Source: Phyllobacterium lublinensis
GTDB taxonomy: Bacteria; Pseudomonadota; Alphaproteobacteria; Rhizobiales; Rhizobiaceae
Direction: 5' to 3'
DNA: 64,000 nucleotides
Assembly: GCF_020164435.1 (NCBI RefSeq)
Contig: NZ_JAIUDQ010000006.1
Coordinates: 186,001-250,000 of the forward strand
Below the pieces are notes generated by a model, which did no database searches, was not told where the DNA came from, and was given only the letters and a program-made list of their open reading frames with translations. The translations under genes and the position numbers were made by a program. Below, in pieces: positions 35,429 to 45,927 of this stretch (positions are counted from its first letter, which is position 1; every line of letters starts with the position of its first letter).

Positions 35429-36457
35429 ATGAAAAATATTGTCTTGAAGGGCGCGTTGGCTGCCTCGGCGCTGGTTCTCCTGGCGACCGCAGCCTCGGCT
35501 GGAACACTTGACGACATCAAGAAGAAGGGATTCCTCCAGTGCGGCGTCAATACCGGTCTGCCGGGATTTGCGTCACCGAACGATAAGGGTGAATGGTCGG
35601 GTTTCGACGTAGATTATTGCCGCGCTGTTGCTGCAGCTGTGTTTGGCGATGCAACGAAAGTGAAGTACACGCCACTGTCGGCCAAGGACCGTCTTCCTGC
35701 TCTGCAGTCCGGCGAAATCGACGTACTGATTCGCAACACCACCTGGACTCTGAGCCGCGATACGCAGGGCTTCGATTTCACGGGCGTCAACTACTATGAC
35801 GGCCAGGGTTTCATGATCAATTCGAAGAAGCTGTCGGGCATCAACTCTGCATTGCAGCTGTCGGGCGCTTCCGTATGCGTTCAGGCTGGTACAACGACCG
35901 AGCTGAATCTTGCCGATTACTTCAAGTCGAACAAGATGGAATACAACCCGGTCGTGTTCGAGAAGGTCGAAGAGGTAAATGCGGCCTACGATTCGGGTCG
36001 CTGCGATGTTTACACAACCGATCAGTCCGGCCTTTATGCTTACCGGTTGGCGCTGTCGGCGCCTGCAGATCACGTCGTGCTTCCGGAGATCATTTCGAAG
36101 GAACCGCTGGGCCCTGTCGTTCGTCAGGGTGATCCACAATGGGCCGACATCATTCGCTGGACCCATTTTGCGTTGTTGACTGCCGAGGAACTTGGCATCA
36201 CGCAAGGCAATGTCGAGGAACTGAAGAACAGCGACAATCAGGAGATCAAGCGCGTTCTCGGTCAGGAAGCCAACACCAAGCTTGGAACAGACCTCGGCCT
36301 CACCAATGATTGGGTCATCAACATCGTCAAGGCTGTTGGCAACTACAGCGAAGTCTTTGAACGCAACATCGGCTCCGGCAGCCCGCTCAAGATTGCGCGC
36401 GGCATCAATGCGCAATGGAGCAAGGGTGGTCTGCAGTACGCAATGCCGATCCGCTAA
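35429..36457 (+). CDS. aapJ: general L-amino acid ABC transporter, periplasmic binding protein
   Basis: 342-residue binding protein of the Aap system with a Sec signal (cleaved after AASAG) and the AapJ start TLDDIKKKGFLQCGVNTGLPGF. It captures a broad range of L-amino acids in the periplasm and delivers them to AapQM. The two cysteines at FLQCGV and SVCVQAG/GRCDVY are family features. The ATG at 35429 has AAGGG upstream; the frame extends to 35375. First gene of aapJQMP; the hairpin after it probably raises its relative level. Confidence 0.95.
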   Translation: MKNIVLKGALAASALVLLATAASAGTLDDIKKKGFLQCGVNTGLPGFASPNDKGEWSGFDVDYCRAVAAAVFGDATKVKYTPLSAKDRLPALQSGEIDVLIRNTTWTLSRDTQGFDFTGVNYYDGQGFMINSKKLSGINSALQLSGASVCVQAGTTTELNLADYFKSNKMEYNPVVFEKVEEVNAAYDSGRCDVYTTDQSGLYAYRLALSAPADHVVLPEIISKEPLGPVVRQGDPQWADIIRWTHFALLTAEELGITQGNVEELKNSDNQEIKRVLGQEANTKLGTDLGLTNDWVINIVKAVGNYSEVFERNIGSGSPLKIARGINAQWSKGGLQYAMPIR

Positions 36458-36566
36458 TCGGCTTTGCGCAATTCCAGGGCCGGTTTCGGTTCGGAATTGT
36501 GTCGGACAAAGTATCGGAGCATTTCCATTTCTGGAGCTTAATGGAAAAGCACCAAGCGATAAAAAA

Positions 36567-36593
36567 GGGAGAGGGGGCTTTGCCTCCTCTCCC
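36567..36593 (+). terminator. aapJ-aapQ intercistronic hairpin
   Basis: A 12-bp stem (arms 36567-36578 and 36582-36593, one G-T pair, loop TTT). No T-run follows on the plus strand, so it more likely protects the aapJ mRNA 3' end and reduces read-through, giving excess binding protein. On the minus strand it is followed by six T residues and would be a good terminator there. Confidence 0.65.
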
Positions 36594-36646
36594 AACACCA
36601 AACGAATAATAACAATAAGAACAAACGTTTAAAGAAATGAGGGGTT

Positions 36647-37843
36647 ATGGCATCACAGGATATTACGCCTGTCGGCAGAGACAGCGCAAAAGCATCCCTT
36701 TTATACGATCCGAAATTTCGCGGTTATATTTTTCAGACCGTGACCGTTCTTGTGCTGGCAGGTCTGGTCTACTGGATCGTCAACAATACCATTACAAACC
36801 TGCAGCGGGCGAACCTTGCCTCTGGATTCGGCTTCCTGGACGGGCGCGCCGGCTTTGATATCAGCAGCAGCCCTTACCTGAGTTACACAAGCGATTCGAC
36901 CTTCATCAAGGCCCTGGCAGTCGGCATTCTCAACACTTTGACAGTTGCGGTCGTCGGCATCATCACAGCCACGGTCATCGGTTTCATCATCGGAATAGGT
37001 CGCCTTTCGCACAATTGGCTGATCCGCAAGCTTTGCACTGTCTACGTCGAAGTATTCCGGAATATCCCGCCCTTGCTGGTCATCTTCTTCTGGTATCTGG
37101 GCGTTTTGTCGGTTTTGCCGCAAGCGCGGGAAAGTATCAAACTGCCGTTCAGCACCTTTCTCAACAATCGCGGCCTGTTTTTTCCGGCGCCCGTGTTCGG
37201 TGAAGGTGCCTGGCTCGCAGGCGCAGGCCTCATTGCGGGCATTGTCGGCGCGTTCCTCGTCCGGCGCTGGGCCTACAAGCGCCAGATGGCAACTGGTCAG
37301 CAATTCCCGGTTGGCCTGACGGCCTTCGGCCTCATCATCGGTCTTCCGCTCCTGGCTTTGATCATAAAGGGTTTTCCGATTTCGTTCGACTATCCGGTTC
37401 TCGGTGCCTTCAACCTGAGGGGAGGCACGCTGATCGGTCCGGAGTTCATGTCGCTCTATCTGGCGTTGTCCTTCTATACCGCTTCCTTCATCGCCGAGAT
37501 TGTCCGTGCCGGCATTCGCGGTGTCGGCAAGGGACAGAGTGAGGCGTCCCATGCGCTCGGCTTGCGGGCGGGGCCGACAACACGGTTGGTCGTGGTGCCA
37601 CAGGCGATGCGCATCATCATCCCGCCACTGACGAGCCAATATCTCAACCTTACCAAAAACTCGTCGCTGGCTGTGGCGATCGGCTATCCGGACCTCGTTG
37701 CGGTCGGCGGTACGATCCTCAACCAGACGGGCCGCTCGATCGAAGTCGTGGCAATCTGGATGGTCGTGTATCTCAGCATCAGCCTGCTCACATCGTTGTT
37801 CATGAATTGGATTAATGCCAGAATGGCATTGGTGGAGCGCTGA
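36647..37843 (+). CDS. aapQ: general L-amino acid ABC transporter permease
   Basis: 398-residue inner-membrane permease with about eight helices. The EAA loop that contacts the ATPase is in [39 protein letters not shown]. The Aap permeases are longer than ordinary His/Glu/Gln permeases, as is the case here with a large loop in the middle. It forms a heterodimer with AapM. The gene ends 2 bases before the aapM start. Confidence 0.95.
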   Translation: MASQDITPVGRDSAKASLLYDPKFRGYIFQTVTVLVLAGLVYWIVNNTITNLQRANLASGFGFLDGRAGFDISSSPYLSYTSDSTFIKALAVGILNTLTVAVVGIITATVIGFIIGIGRLSHNWLIRKLCTVYVEVFRNIPPLLVIFFWYLGVLSVLPQARESIKLPFSTFLNNRGLFFPAPVFGEGAWLAGAGLIAGIVGAFLVRRWAYKRQMATGQQFPVGLTAFGLIIGLPLLALIIKGFPISFDYPVLGAFNLRGGTLIGPEFMSLYLALSFYTASFIAEIVRAGIRGVGKGQSEASHALGLRAGPTTRLVVVPQAMRIIIPPLTSQYLNLTKNSSLAVAIGYPDLVAVGGTILNQTGRSIEVVAIWMVVYLSISLLTSLFMNWINARMALVER

Positions 37844-37845
37844 TC

Positions 37846-39000
37846 ATGGATAACAATCTCAGCTTCGTCCGCACAGAAATGCTTCAGGGCCAGACCCCGC
37901 CGCTTGGCGAAAGGGGTGTCGTCCGGTGGATGCGCACCAACCTCTTCGCCACGCCGATGGATTCGGCCCTGACGATCCTGGCTATCCTCTTGTTGGCCTG
38001 GTTTTTGCCGGGGATGATCAACTGGCTGTTCATCAACGCAGTCTGGTCTGGACCGGACCGGTCCGTCTGTTCGACGGTGGCGCAAGGAGGCATCCAGCCT
38101 GATGGCTGGACCGGCGCCTGCTGGGCCTATGTGAACGCCAACTTCAATCAGTTCATGTATGGTCCCTATCCGATGGACCAGCACTGGCGCGTCAACCTCG
38201 TTGCAATCATTTTTGTTTTGCTGCTGGTGCCGCTTCTCGTGCCCAAGATACCCTACAAGGTGTTGAACGCGGTCGTGTTTTTCTTCATTTTTCCGATCGT
38301 GGCCTTCATACTCCTGGTTGGTGGGTGGTTTGGCCTGCCATATGTCGAGACCTCCTCGTGGGGTGGATTGCTCGTCACCCTGACGCTTTCCTTTGTCGGC
38401 ATCTCGGTGTCGCTTCCGCTGGGCATCGTGCTGGCACTCGGTCGCCGGTCGAAGTTGCCGGTGATAAAGATGCTCTGCGTCATCTTCATCGAAACGATCC
38501 GCGGCATCCCGCTGATCACCGTCCTGTTCATGGCCAGCTACATGTTGCCCCTGTTCCTTCCGCCGGGCGTATCGTTCGACAGGTTCCTGCGCGCGCTGAT
38601 CGGTGTGGCCCTTTTCGCGTCGGCCTACATGGCCGAAGTCGTTCGCGGTGGTCTACAGGCCATTCCGAAAGGGCAATATGAAGGTGCAGATTCACTCGGG
38701 CTTGGCTACTGGCAGAAAACCGGGCTGATCATTCTGCCGCAGGCGCTGAAGCTGGTTATTCCAGGCATCGTCAACACTTTCATCGGCCTGTTCAAGGACA
38801 CGAGTCTCGTGACCGTGATCAGCATGTTCGATCTGCTTGGAACCGTGAAACAGCACTTTTCGGATGCCAACTGGATTTCACCGCAAACACCCATTTCCGG
38901 CCTGATTTTTGCCGGTTTCGTCTTCTGGATTTTCTGTTTCGGAATGTCGCGCTATTCCATCTTCATGGAGAGGCGGCTCGATACAGGACATAAACGCTAA
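37846..39000 (+). CDS. aapM: general L-amino acid ABC transporter permease
   Basis: 384-residue second permease of the Aap transporter, with membrane segments and the EAA-type loop ([34 protein letters not shown]). The N-terminal half contains the characteristic extra periplasmic region with conserved Trp and Cys residues ([20 protein letters not shown]). Together with AapQ it makes the channel, energised by AapP. Followed after 14 bases by aapP. Confidence 0.95.
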   Translation: MDNNLSFVRTEMLQGQTPPLGERGVVRWMRTNLFATPMDSALTILAILLLAWFLPGMINWLFINAVWSGPDRSVCSTVAQGGIQPDGWTGACWAYVNANFNQFMYGPYPMDQHWRVNLVAIIFVLLLVPLLVPKIPYKVLNAVVFFFIFPIVAFILLVGGWFGLPYVETSSWGGLLVTLTLSFVGISVSLPLGIVLALGRRSKLPVIKMLCVIFIETIRGIPLITVLFMASYMLPLFLPPGVSFDRFLRALIGVALFASAYMAEVVRGGLQAIPKGQYEGADSLGLGYWQKTGLIILPQALKLVIPGIVNTFIGLFKDTSLVTVISMFDLLGTVKQHFSDANWISPQTPISGLIFAGFVFWIFCFGMSRYSIFMERRLDTGHKR

Positions 39001-39014
39001 GGAGTATTCCTATC

Positions 39015-39818
39015 ATGACAACCGAAAACGTTGTTGATCCTAACGAGATCCACGTCGACCGCTCGCTTCTGCATGTCTCCAAGACGGATGTTGCCGTCGA
39101 GATCATCAACATGAACAAGTGGTATGGCGACTTTCACGTCCTCAAGGACATCAACCTGAAAGTCATGCGCGGCGAGCGCATCGTCATTGCCGGTCCATCC
39201 GGCTCAGGCAAGTCTACCATGATCCGCTGCATAAACCGGCTGGAAGAGCACCAGAGCGGCAAGATCATCGTTGACGGCATCGAACTGACCAACGACCTGA
39301 AGAAGATCGACGAAGTGCGCCGCGAAGTCGGAATGGTGTTCCAGCATTTCAATCTGTTTCCGCATCTTACGATTCTGGAAAACTGCACCCTCGCGCCGAT
39401 CTGGGTGCGCAAGATGCCGAAGAAGAAGGCCGACGAGATCGCGATGCACTATCTTGAACGCGTCAAGATCCCCGAGCAGGCCAACAAATATCCGGGCCAA
39501 CTCTCCGGCGGCCAACAGCAACGCGTCGCCATCGCGCGTTCCCTGTGCATGAACCCGCGCATCATGCTGTTCGACGAGCCAACCTCGGCACTCGATCCGG
39601 AAATGATCAAGGAAGTGCTGGATACGATGGTCCAGCTCGCCGAAGAGGGCATGACCATGGTTTGCGTCACCCATGAGATGGGTTTTGCCCGCCAGGTCGC
39701 CAACCGGGTGATCTTCATGGATCAGGGGCAGATCGTCGAGCAGAACGCGCCGGCCGAGTTCTTCGACAACCCGCAACATGAGCGGACCAAGCTGTTCCTC
39801 AGCCAGATTTTGCATTGA
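39015..39818 (+). CDS. aapP: general L-amino acid ABC transporter ATPase
   Basis: 267-residue ATPase. Walker [11 protein letters not shown]-loop FQHFNLFPH, signature LSGGQQQR, Walker [15 protein letters not shown] and H-loop VTHEMGFA are all intact. It drives uptake of L-amino acids through AapQM. Last gene of the aapJQMP operon; the next gene starts 17 bases on but is interrupted. Confidence 0.96.
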   Translation: MTTENVVDPNEIHVDRSLLHVSKTDVAVEIINMNKWYGDFHVLKDINLKVMRGERIVIAGPSGSGKSTMIRCINRLEEHQSGKIIVDGIELTNDLKKIDEVRREVGMVFQHFNLFPHLTILENCTLAPIWVRKMPKKKADEIAMHYLERVKIPEQANKYPGQLSGGQQQRVAIARSLCMNPRIMLFDEPTSALDPEMIKEVLDTMVQLAEEGMTMVCVTHEMGFARQVANRVIFMDQGQIVEQNAPAEFFDNPQHERTKLFLSQILH

Positions 39819-39835
39819 GGCTGCTGCGTTTCGTT

Positions 39836-40537
39836 ATGAAATCTACTGCAGTGGTCCTTGTGGCCGCTGCAATTTTCGTTGTGGCAGGCGCATAGTTTCC
39901 ACGGCCGTTTTGGCCTGCAGAGCAAGGATTGCCGTCAGCACCCCGAACAGTGCTACTTCTGTCCAATCCCATCCACACTGATCTCGCTTTTCCCGCAGAC
40001 CCGGATGTACTGCAACGCTTTTCGATGTTGGCCAACGATAATTTTCAGCTGACCGATCCACGTATTGCATGGATCATCGTTGGCTGGGGAGGGCGCAGTT
40101 TCTACCTGGAAACACCAACTTGGGCTGAACTGAAATTCATGCCGCTTATGCGCGGTCTTACCTTTGACCGGTCGGCGCTGCATGTCGAGCCTGTCGGTAC
40201 AATCAATCTGGATCAGCCTGGTATTGAGAAATTGTCCATTGAGCCTGACGCCTTCGAAGCAATGCTTCAGCAGGCTCTGGCGGGTTTCGAGACCGATCCA
40301 GCGGGCAATGCGTTGATGATTGAGGGTGCAGGATACGGCGTTAACGAACGGTTTTTCGAGGCAAATGGATATTTCAGCGCGCTCGCTGGGTGCAATACCT
40401 GGACGAGTGCAATGCTGCGTGCGGGCAACTTGCGGACCGGACTATGCAATCCTTTGCCCCAGACTCTTCTCTGGTCCCTGAAGCACTACAACGGTCAATT
40501 TTCGCCGGGGTTTCGCCCTTCCGCATCGTATCCATAG
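39836..40537 (+). pseudogene. DUF2459 (TIGR02117) protein interrupted by in-frame TAG
   Basis: The ATG at 39836 opens a membrane segment MKSTAVVLVAAAIFVVAGA, then a TAG at 39893-39895, then the same frame continues FPRPFWPAEQGLPSAPRTV and the complete DUF2459 body (SNPIHTDLAFP; GWGGRSFYLETPTW; NGYFSALAGCNTWTSAMLRAG; LLWSLKHYNG). A CAG-to-TAG change would explain it. Restart at an internal codon such as 39929 would give a cytoplasmic product without the anchor. The end overlaps the convergent monooxygenase gene by 43 bases. Confidence 0.75.
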
Positions 40538-41775
40538 AGCCAGTCAAAACCCTGGACGAACTTCTCTACCGGCCGGTTGCGCAGGAGGATGTTGCGCGCC
40601 ACGGCGACCGGCCCCTTGGCGTGATAGGCAAGCTGGTTCAGGGCGCCGCGCCGCACGACGGCCGCTATGCGGTGGGTGCGGGCGCTGGCGAATGCAGCCA
40701 GGGACGCATCCAGTCTTCTATTCCCGCTGCCAATGGCCCGGGCCAAAGCCCACGCGTCTTCGATGGCCATGGCCGCACCCTGTGCCGCAAAGGGCGTCAT
40801 CGCGTGGGCGGCATCGCCGATCAGCACCAACCGCTTTTCAAGCTGGAACCGGCATTTCTTCATCTCGAACAACCGCCACGGCGTCCAGGGCCTGCCGGCG
40901 CGCAGGACGTCGCGAATACCTTGATGCCAGCTGGCGAACTCCCGGATGAAGTTCTGGCTGACGCCTTCCGGATTGACCTGCATGTCCCAGCGGCGGCCGT
41001 TTTGCCGGTCAGGTGCAACGGCGACGAAATTGATCATCTGCCCGGAGCGGATAGGGTAGGCGATGAGATGGGCATTGGCGCCGGTCCAGGCGATGACATT
41101 GATCCCTGGAGGCATGAGCGCGCTGAAGCTTGCCGGCAATTCCTCGACCGCTACGGAAGAACGCCACGCAATGCTACCCGTATAGCGCGCGCGATCAGTA
41201 TCGGACATGGCAGTGCGGGTGTTGGACCACACGCCGTCGGCTCCGACAAGCAGGGCACCTTGATGTTCCTCGATGCGGTCGTGATATTGCACCCGGACGA
41301 GTATCGTCTCTGCGTCGGCCTTGTGATGCGTCACGGCCGATTGCAGCTGCACGATGATGTTCGAACGGTTGCGTGCTTCGGTCAGCAGCGCGTTCTGCAG
41401 ATCGGCGCGATGGCAGACGATATAGGGTGCACCCCAGCGTTCCCTGGCGTGGTCGCCGATCGGCAGATGCAACAGTTTCTCGCCGCTTGTTCCATCCTGA
41501 AGGCAGATGGCTTGCGGCTCGACGGAAGAATATTTCAACCGTTCCAGCACGCCCAGCCTGTCGAGAAGGCGTGTCGCATTGGGTGAAAGCTGCAACCCGG
41601 CACCGATTTCGGCCAGAGTGGCACTTTTCTCGAAGATCCGGACCTGGAACCCCTTGTCGCTCAGGGCCAGCGCGAGGGTCAGTCCGGCAATCCCTGCACC
41701 GGCAATAATGATCTGTTCAGGATTGGGGGTTCGCCTGGTTCGTTCCGAATTCAGATCGATGAGCGCTGCACTCAA
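40495..41775 (-). CDS. FAD-dependent monooxygenase (salicylate hydroxylase-like)
   Basis: 426-residue flavoprotein hydroxylase. The N-terminal GxGxxG FAD motif (IIIAGAGIAGLTLALAL), the DG motif (GALLVGADGVWSNTR) and the GD motif (RLVLIGDAAHAMTPF) are all present. It hydroxylates an aromatic or related compound with NAD(P)H and O2; substrate unknown. Its ATG overlaps the stop of the zinc-finger gene by 4 bases (ATGA), so translation is coupled. Confidence 0.88.
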   Translation of the reverse strand: MSAALIDLNSERTRRTPNPEQIIIAGAGIAGLTLALALSDKGFQVRIFEKSATLAEIGAGLQLSPNATRLLDRLGVLERLKYSSVEPQAICLQDGTSGEKLLHLPIGDHARERWGAPYIVCHRADLQNALLTEARNRSNIIVQLQSAVTHHKADAETILVRVQYHDRIEEHQGALLVGADGVWSNTRTAMSDTDRARYTGSIAWRSSVAVEELPASFSALMPPGINVIAWTGANAHLIAYPIRSGQMINFVAVAPDRQNGRRWDMQVNPEGVSQNFIREFASWHQGIRDVLRAGRPWTPWRLFEMKKCRFQLEKRLVLIGDAAHAMTPFAAQGAAMAIEDAWALARAIGSGNRRLDASLAAFASARTHRIAAVVRRGALNQLAYHAKGPVAVARNILLRNRPVEKFVQGFDWLYGYDAEGRNPGEN

Positions 41776-42020
41776 GCGGCGGCCTTGTCCACGTAGGTGC
41801 AGCCTTCGGGAATGGTCGCATCGGCCGCAAGCGATGCATCATACCGGTAGAGCGTCGAGCAATAGGGACAGACCTTCTCATTGTCATCGCCGAGATCAAG
41901 GAAGACATGCGGATGATCGAAAGGCGGGTTGGCGCCGACGCACATGAATTCCTTCACGCCGATCGAGATGCTCGCATGGCCAGCGCTGTTCTGGAAATGA
42001 GGAATGCTGTGTCCAGCCAT
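41772..42020 (-). CDS. zinc-finger (CHCC / NDUFS6-like) protein
   Basis: 82-residue protein with a Cys-x-...-His-...-Cys-x2-Cys pattern: C27 in EFMCVG, His in FDHPHVFLDLGDD, and VCPYCSTLY near residue 52-55. This is the zf-CHCC family, related to the 13-kDa subunit (NDUFS6) of mitochondrial complex I, binding one zinc. In rhizobia it is commonly next to an FAD-monooxygenase gene, as here with a 4-base overlap. Confidence 0.88.
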   Translation of the reverse strand: MAGHSIPHFQNSAGHASISIGVKEFMCVGANPPFDHPHVFLDLGDDNEKVCPYCSTLYRYDASLAADATIPEGCTYVDKAAA

Positions 42021-42226
42021 GGTTTAGCTCCTGAAAGCCCGCGGCTCTACACCGCGCGCACGATTGACGTCACTCTGAATAGGGTTTGTAACATCCTGAG
42101 CGCGATTTCAAGCGGGTTGCTGTTAATCTGTGACGGATTGCGGCCTCTGCATCGAGGCTTTTGTCTGGCGTTTCACCCGTTCTGCGGGCACGAAACATTC
42201 GCTGCAACGTATTCTCAGGTCCGAAT

Positions 42227-42237
42227 GTTACCGTAAC
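42227..42237. promoter_or_regulatory. operator-like dyad upstream of DUF1254 gene
   Basis: GTTAC-C-GTAAC, a perfect 5-bp inverted repeat with one central base, lies 58 bases before the ATG at 42295. The same core appears upstream of the MCE gene at 27452. Confidence 0.35.
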
Positions 42238-42294
42238 GTACTACTTCGCCGCCGCGTGTTGATGCAGCCTCCATCAACGATTGGAGGATCGTGG

Positions 42295-43326
42295 ATGCGT
42301 GATGTTACCAGGTTGGGCAAATTCATAGTAATCGCTTGCATGACTGTGGGCGGACCGTCGTTTGCAGCGGAGACCATCGCGGTAACACCGGACAACTTCG
42401 TCCGGGCTGAATCCGACCTTTATTTCAGCCGTATGGTCAAAGACGCAGGCGGACTTGGCAAGTTCCTGAATCACCGCGAGGTAACCCCCGTCGACAAACA
42501 GTCGGTCATACGCATGAATCGCGATACGCTCTATTCGGCAGCAGTCTTTGATCTGGATGCTGGCCCCGTTACCGTCACTCTACCGGACGCGGGAAACCGC
42601 TTCATGTCGATGCAGCTCATAGATCAGGATCAATATACTCCTGAAGTAATTTACGGCGGCGGCACTCACACGCTGACCAGGGAAAAGATAGGTACACGCT
42701 ACGTGCTGGTAGGCATTCGTACCCTCGTCGACCCTGCTAGCTCCGAGGATGTGTCGAAAGTCCACGCGTTGCAGGATGCGATCAAGGCCGACCAGCCCGG
42801 CGGCCCGGGTTCGTTCGACGTGCCGAGCTGGGACTCGGAAAGTCAAAAAAAGGTCCGCGAAGCACTTCTCGTACTCGCCTCGACATTACCCAATACGAAT
42901 GGAGCGTTTGGTCCGCGAGGCAAGGTCGATCCCGTGCGGCGCCTGATCCAGGCGGCCGCAGCTTGGGGCGGCAATCCTGAAACGGATGCGATTTACCTCA
43001 ATGCCACGCCGGCACAGAACGACGGTACGACCGTTTACAGGCTCCAGGTCAAGGATGTTCCAGTTGATGGCTTTTGGTCCATCAGCCTGTACAATGGCAA
43101 AGGCTACTACGAAAAGAACCCCTACGATGCCTATACGATAAACAACATAACGGCAAAGACGGGTGACGATGGGTCAGTTTCCATCCAGTTCGGAGGCTGC
43201 GACGGCAAGATTCCAAACTGCTTGCCTACAATGCAGGGATGGAACTATCTCGTACGTCTCTATCGTCCGAGAGCCGAAATTCTGGACGGCAAATGGACGT
43301 TCCCCGAAGCTCAGCCCTTGCAGTAG
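42295..43326 (+). CDS. secreted DUF1254/DUF1214 protein
   Basis: 343-residue exported protein: a Sec signal (LGKFIVIACMTVGGPSFAAE), a DUF1254 domain (AESDLYFSRMVKDAGGLGKF; VIRMNRDTLYSAAVFDLDAG; MSMQLIDQDQYTPEV) and a C-terminal DUF1214 domain (GFWSISLYNGKGYYEKNPYDAYTIN; LVRLYRPRAEILDGKW). The family is widespread, with a function not firmly established. The ATG at 42295 has GGAGG at ideal distance; the frame extends to 42130. Single gene. Confidence 0.85.
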   Translation: MRDVTRLGKFIVIACMTVGGPSFAAETIAVTPDNFVRAESDLYFSRMVKDAGGLGKFLNHREVTPVDKQSVIRMNRDTLYSAAVFDLDAGPVTVTLPDAGNRFMSMQLIDQDQYTPEVIYGGGTHTLTREKIGTRYVLVGIRTLVDPASSEDVSKVHALQDAIKADQPGGPGSFDVPSWDSESQKKVREALLVLASTLPNTNGAFGPRGKVDPVRRLIQAAAAWGGNPETDAIYLNATPAQNDGTTVYRLQVKDVPVDGFWSISLYNGKGYYEKNPYDAYTINNITAKTGDDGSVSIQFGGCDGKIPNCLPTMQGWNYLVRLYRPRAEILDGKWTFPEAQPLQ

Positions 43327-43571
43327 CAGCTACCGGTTTTGGTACTCAGCAGAGCGGCGAACATTTGCGCTTTCAACAGGCAGCGGTCTTCGACATAATC
43401 GCGATGGCATGCGGCTTGAAGATTCGTGCGGACGTGCGAAAAATGTCCGGGGCTTGATCTTCCCAGCAATTGAAACATGGCGGACTTGTGTTGCTGTTCT
43501 TCGGAACTCCGCCTGGCTGCTGCGCCATATACGGTTCGCTCCTCGCGGACCTTGTTGATTGGAGAATGACA

Positions 43572-45764
43572 ATGAACGAACAATCGCCAGCTATTCCGGA
43601 AGCGGTCGAGAAAGTCGACCTGCCGGATTTGCCCACGAGCGTGGACCGGTTCGTCAATCGTGAGTTCTCCTGGCTTCAGTTTAACCGGCGCGTGCTCGAA
43701 GAGGCGCAGAACAAACACCAACCGCTCCTCGAGCGGCTGCGTTTTCTGTCCATTTCCGCAGCCAATCTCGACGAATTCTTCATGGTGCGCATCGCTGGCC
43801 TTGCGGGGCAGGTGCGTGCCGGCGTTTCCGATCGCAGCGATGACGGCCGTACGCCGCAGGAGCAGCTCGAATTCGTTCTGGAGGAAGTCGGACGGCTTCA
43901 GGAGGCACAGCAAAAGCGGCTCAATGAGCTGCGTTCTGAAATGCTCAATGAGCACATCGAGATCGTCCGTCCCGACAAGCTGACGAAGAGCGAGCAGCTT
44001 TGGCTGGAAGATCACTTCCTCGAAACGATCTATCCGGTTCTTACCCCGCTCGCCATCGATCCGGCCCACCCGTTTCCGTTCATCCCCAATCTCGGCTTCA
44101 GCATCGCCATGCTCCTGAGCCGGAGCACCGATAACCGGCCGATGACCGCCTTGCTGCGCCTGCCGCAGGCGTTGAAGCGGTTCATCCAGATTCCGGATGA
44201 GGGCGGACGCTTCCGCTTTCTGACCCTTGAAGACGCAATCGGCCTTTTTACCGGGCGTCTGTTTCCCGGTTATGAGGTCAAGGGCGCCGGCACTTTCCGC
44301 ATCATCCGCGACAGCGATATCGAGGTGGAGGAAGAGGCCGAGGATCTGGTGCGCCTGTTCGAAAGTGCGCTCAAGCGTCGTCGCCGCGGCCAGGTGATCC
44401 GCATCGAGTTCGACGATGAAATGCCGGAATCGCTGCGGAGTTTCGTGGCCACGGAACTTGGTGTGCCCGACAACCGCATCAGCGTTCTCGATGGCCTGCT
44501 TGCACTGAACATGATTTCCGAAATCGTCAATATTCCGCGTATCGATCTGAAGTTCGTGCCGTACAATCCACGCTTCCCCGAGCGTGTCCGCGAACACGGC
44601 GGCGACTGCCTGGCGGCGATCCGCGAAAAGGACATCGTCGTTCATCACCCCTACGAATCCTTCGATGTTGTTGTCCAGTTCCTGCGCCAGGCCGCAGCCG
44701 ATCCCGATGTCGTCGCGATCAAGCAGACCTTGTACCGCACGTCGAATGACAGCCCCATCGTACGCGCCCTGATCGACGCTGCGGAGGCCGGCAAGTCCGT
44801 GACCGCATTGATCGAATTGAAAGCGCGATTTGACGAGGAGGCCAATATCCGCTGGGCTCGCGACTTGGAGCGGGCTGGCGTGCAGGTGGTGTTTGGTTTC
44901 ATCGAACTGAAAACCCATGCCAAGATGTCGCTGGTCGTGCGCCGTGAGGAAAGCAGGCTGCGCAGCTATGTGCATCTGGGAACCGGCAACTACCACCCGA
45001 TCACTGCAAAGATATATACGGACCTCTCGTTCTTCACCTGCGAGCCTTCGATCGGCCGCGACGTCGCGCAAATATTCAATTACATCACCGGCTATACGCC
45101 GCCTTCCGGCGAAATGGGAATTGCGGTTTCCCCGATCTCGCTGCGTCCGCGGATACTGCATCACATCGCCGGGGAGATTGAGCACGCAAAGGCCGGCCGC
45201 CCGGCCTCGATCTGGATGAAGATGAATTCCCTTGTTGATGCGGAGATCATCGACGCGCTCTACAAGGCCAGCGGTCATGGCGTCGAGATTGATCTCGTCG
45301 TGCGCGGTATATGCTGCCTTCGGCCGCAGCTTCCCGGGCTTTCAGACAATATCCGCGCCAAATCCATCGTCGGGCGATTCCTGGAGCACAGCCGGATCTT
45401 CTGCTTTGGCAATGGCCACGCCATGCCGTCGGAAAGGTCGCTGGTCTATTTCGGTTCTGCCGACATGATGACGCGCAATCTGGACCGCCGCGTCGAGACC
45501 CTGGTTCCGATCACCAATCCGACTGTGCATCAACAGGTTCTTTCACAGATTATGCTGGCCAACCTTCTCGACAACCAGCAGAGTTACGAGTTACTAGCAG
45601 ACGGAACCTCACGGCGGATAGAACCGGCGGACGGGGACGAACCTTTTAACGCGCAGGAATATTTCATGACAAATCCCAGCCTTTCCGGCCGTGGCAAGTC
45701 GTTGAAATCTTCGGCACCCCGATTGATTGCCCACCGCAAACGGTCAAAGAGAAACAAGGCTTAG
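43572..45764 (+). CDS. ppk: polyphosphate kinase 1
   Basis: 730-residue enzyme that reversibly polymerises the terminal phosphate of ATP into polyphosphate, a phosphate and energy reserve. The N-terminal domain starts [20 protein letters not shown]; the two catalytic histidines sit in [16 protein letters not shown] and [26 protein letters not shown]. Length fits PPK1. The ATG at 43572 has GGAG upstream; the frame extends to 43470 without support. Followed, after an inverted-repeat element, by ppx. Confidence 0.96.
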   Translation: MNEQSPAIPEAVEKVDLPDLPTSVDRFVNREFSWLQFNRRVLEEAQNKHQPLLERLRFLSISAANLDEFFMVRIAGLAGQVRAGVSDRSDDGRTPQEQLEFVLEEVGRLQEAQQKRLNELRSEMLNEHIEIVRPDKLTKSEQLWLEDHFLETIYPVLTPLAIDPAHPFPFIPNLGFSIAMLLSRSTDNRPMTALLRLPQALKRFIQIPDEGGRFRFLTLEDAIGLFTGRLFPGYEVKGAGTFRIIRDSDIEVEEEAEDLVRLFESALKRRRRGQVIRIEFDDEMPESLRSFVATELGVPDNRISVLDGLLALNMISEIVNIPRIDLKFVPYNPRFPERVREHGGDCLAAIREKDIVVHHPYESFDVVVQFLRQAAADPDVVAIKQTLYRTSNDSPIVRALIDAAEAGKSVTALIELKARFDEEANIRWARDLERAGVQVVFGFIELKTHAKMSLVVRREESRLRSYVHLGTGNYHPITAKIYTDLSFFTCEPSIGRDVAQIFNYITGYTPPSGEMGIAVSPISLRPRILHHIAGEIEHAKAGRPASIWMKMNSLVDAEIIDALYKASGHGVEIDLVVRGICCLRPQLPGLSDNIRAKSIVGRFLEHSRIFCFGNGHAMPSERSLVYFGSADMMTRNLDRRVETLVPITNPTVHQQVLSQIMLANLLDNQQSYELLADGTSRRIEPADGDEPFNAQEYFMTNPSLSGRGKSLKSSAPRLIAHRKRSKRNKA

Positions 45765-45926
45765 AGCATCGGACGGTAAATATGGCGCATTCTGCCGGAG
45801 AGAATTTGGTTCAAGGTCGAGGGGTTTGGCGGGGTCGATGCCCACGCATCGGCCTCGCTACCTTCCGCGTGGACTGTCTCTCAATCCGTGAAACAGAACT
45901 TCGCCACATTTACCGTCCGACGCTCT
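45763..45926. repeat. inverted-repeat element filling the ppk-ppx gap
   Basis: The arms 45763-45787 and 45902-45926 are 25 bases long and complementary at 23 positions; both mismatches would be G-U pairs in a minus-strand transcript. A central 9-bp hairpin GGTCGATGC/GCATCGGCC (one G-T pair) occupies the middle near 45833-45855. The element begins in the ppk stop codon and ends two bases before the ppx ATG. Probably a short mobile palindromic repeat that now acts as an intercistronic structure. Confidence 0.75.
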
Positions 45927-45927
45927 C

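Noticed and set aside
43311..45278. 655-residue frame opposite ppk
   Set aside because: Antisense of the conserved ppk gene; no ribosome site or family.
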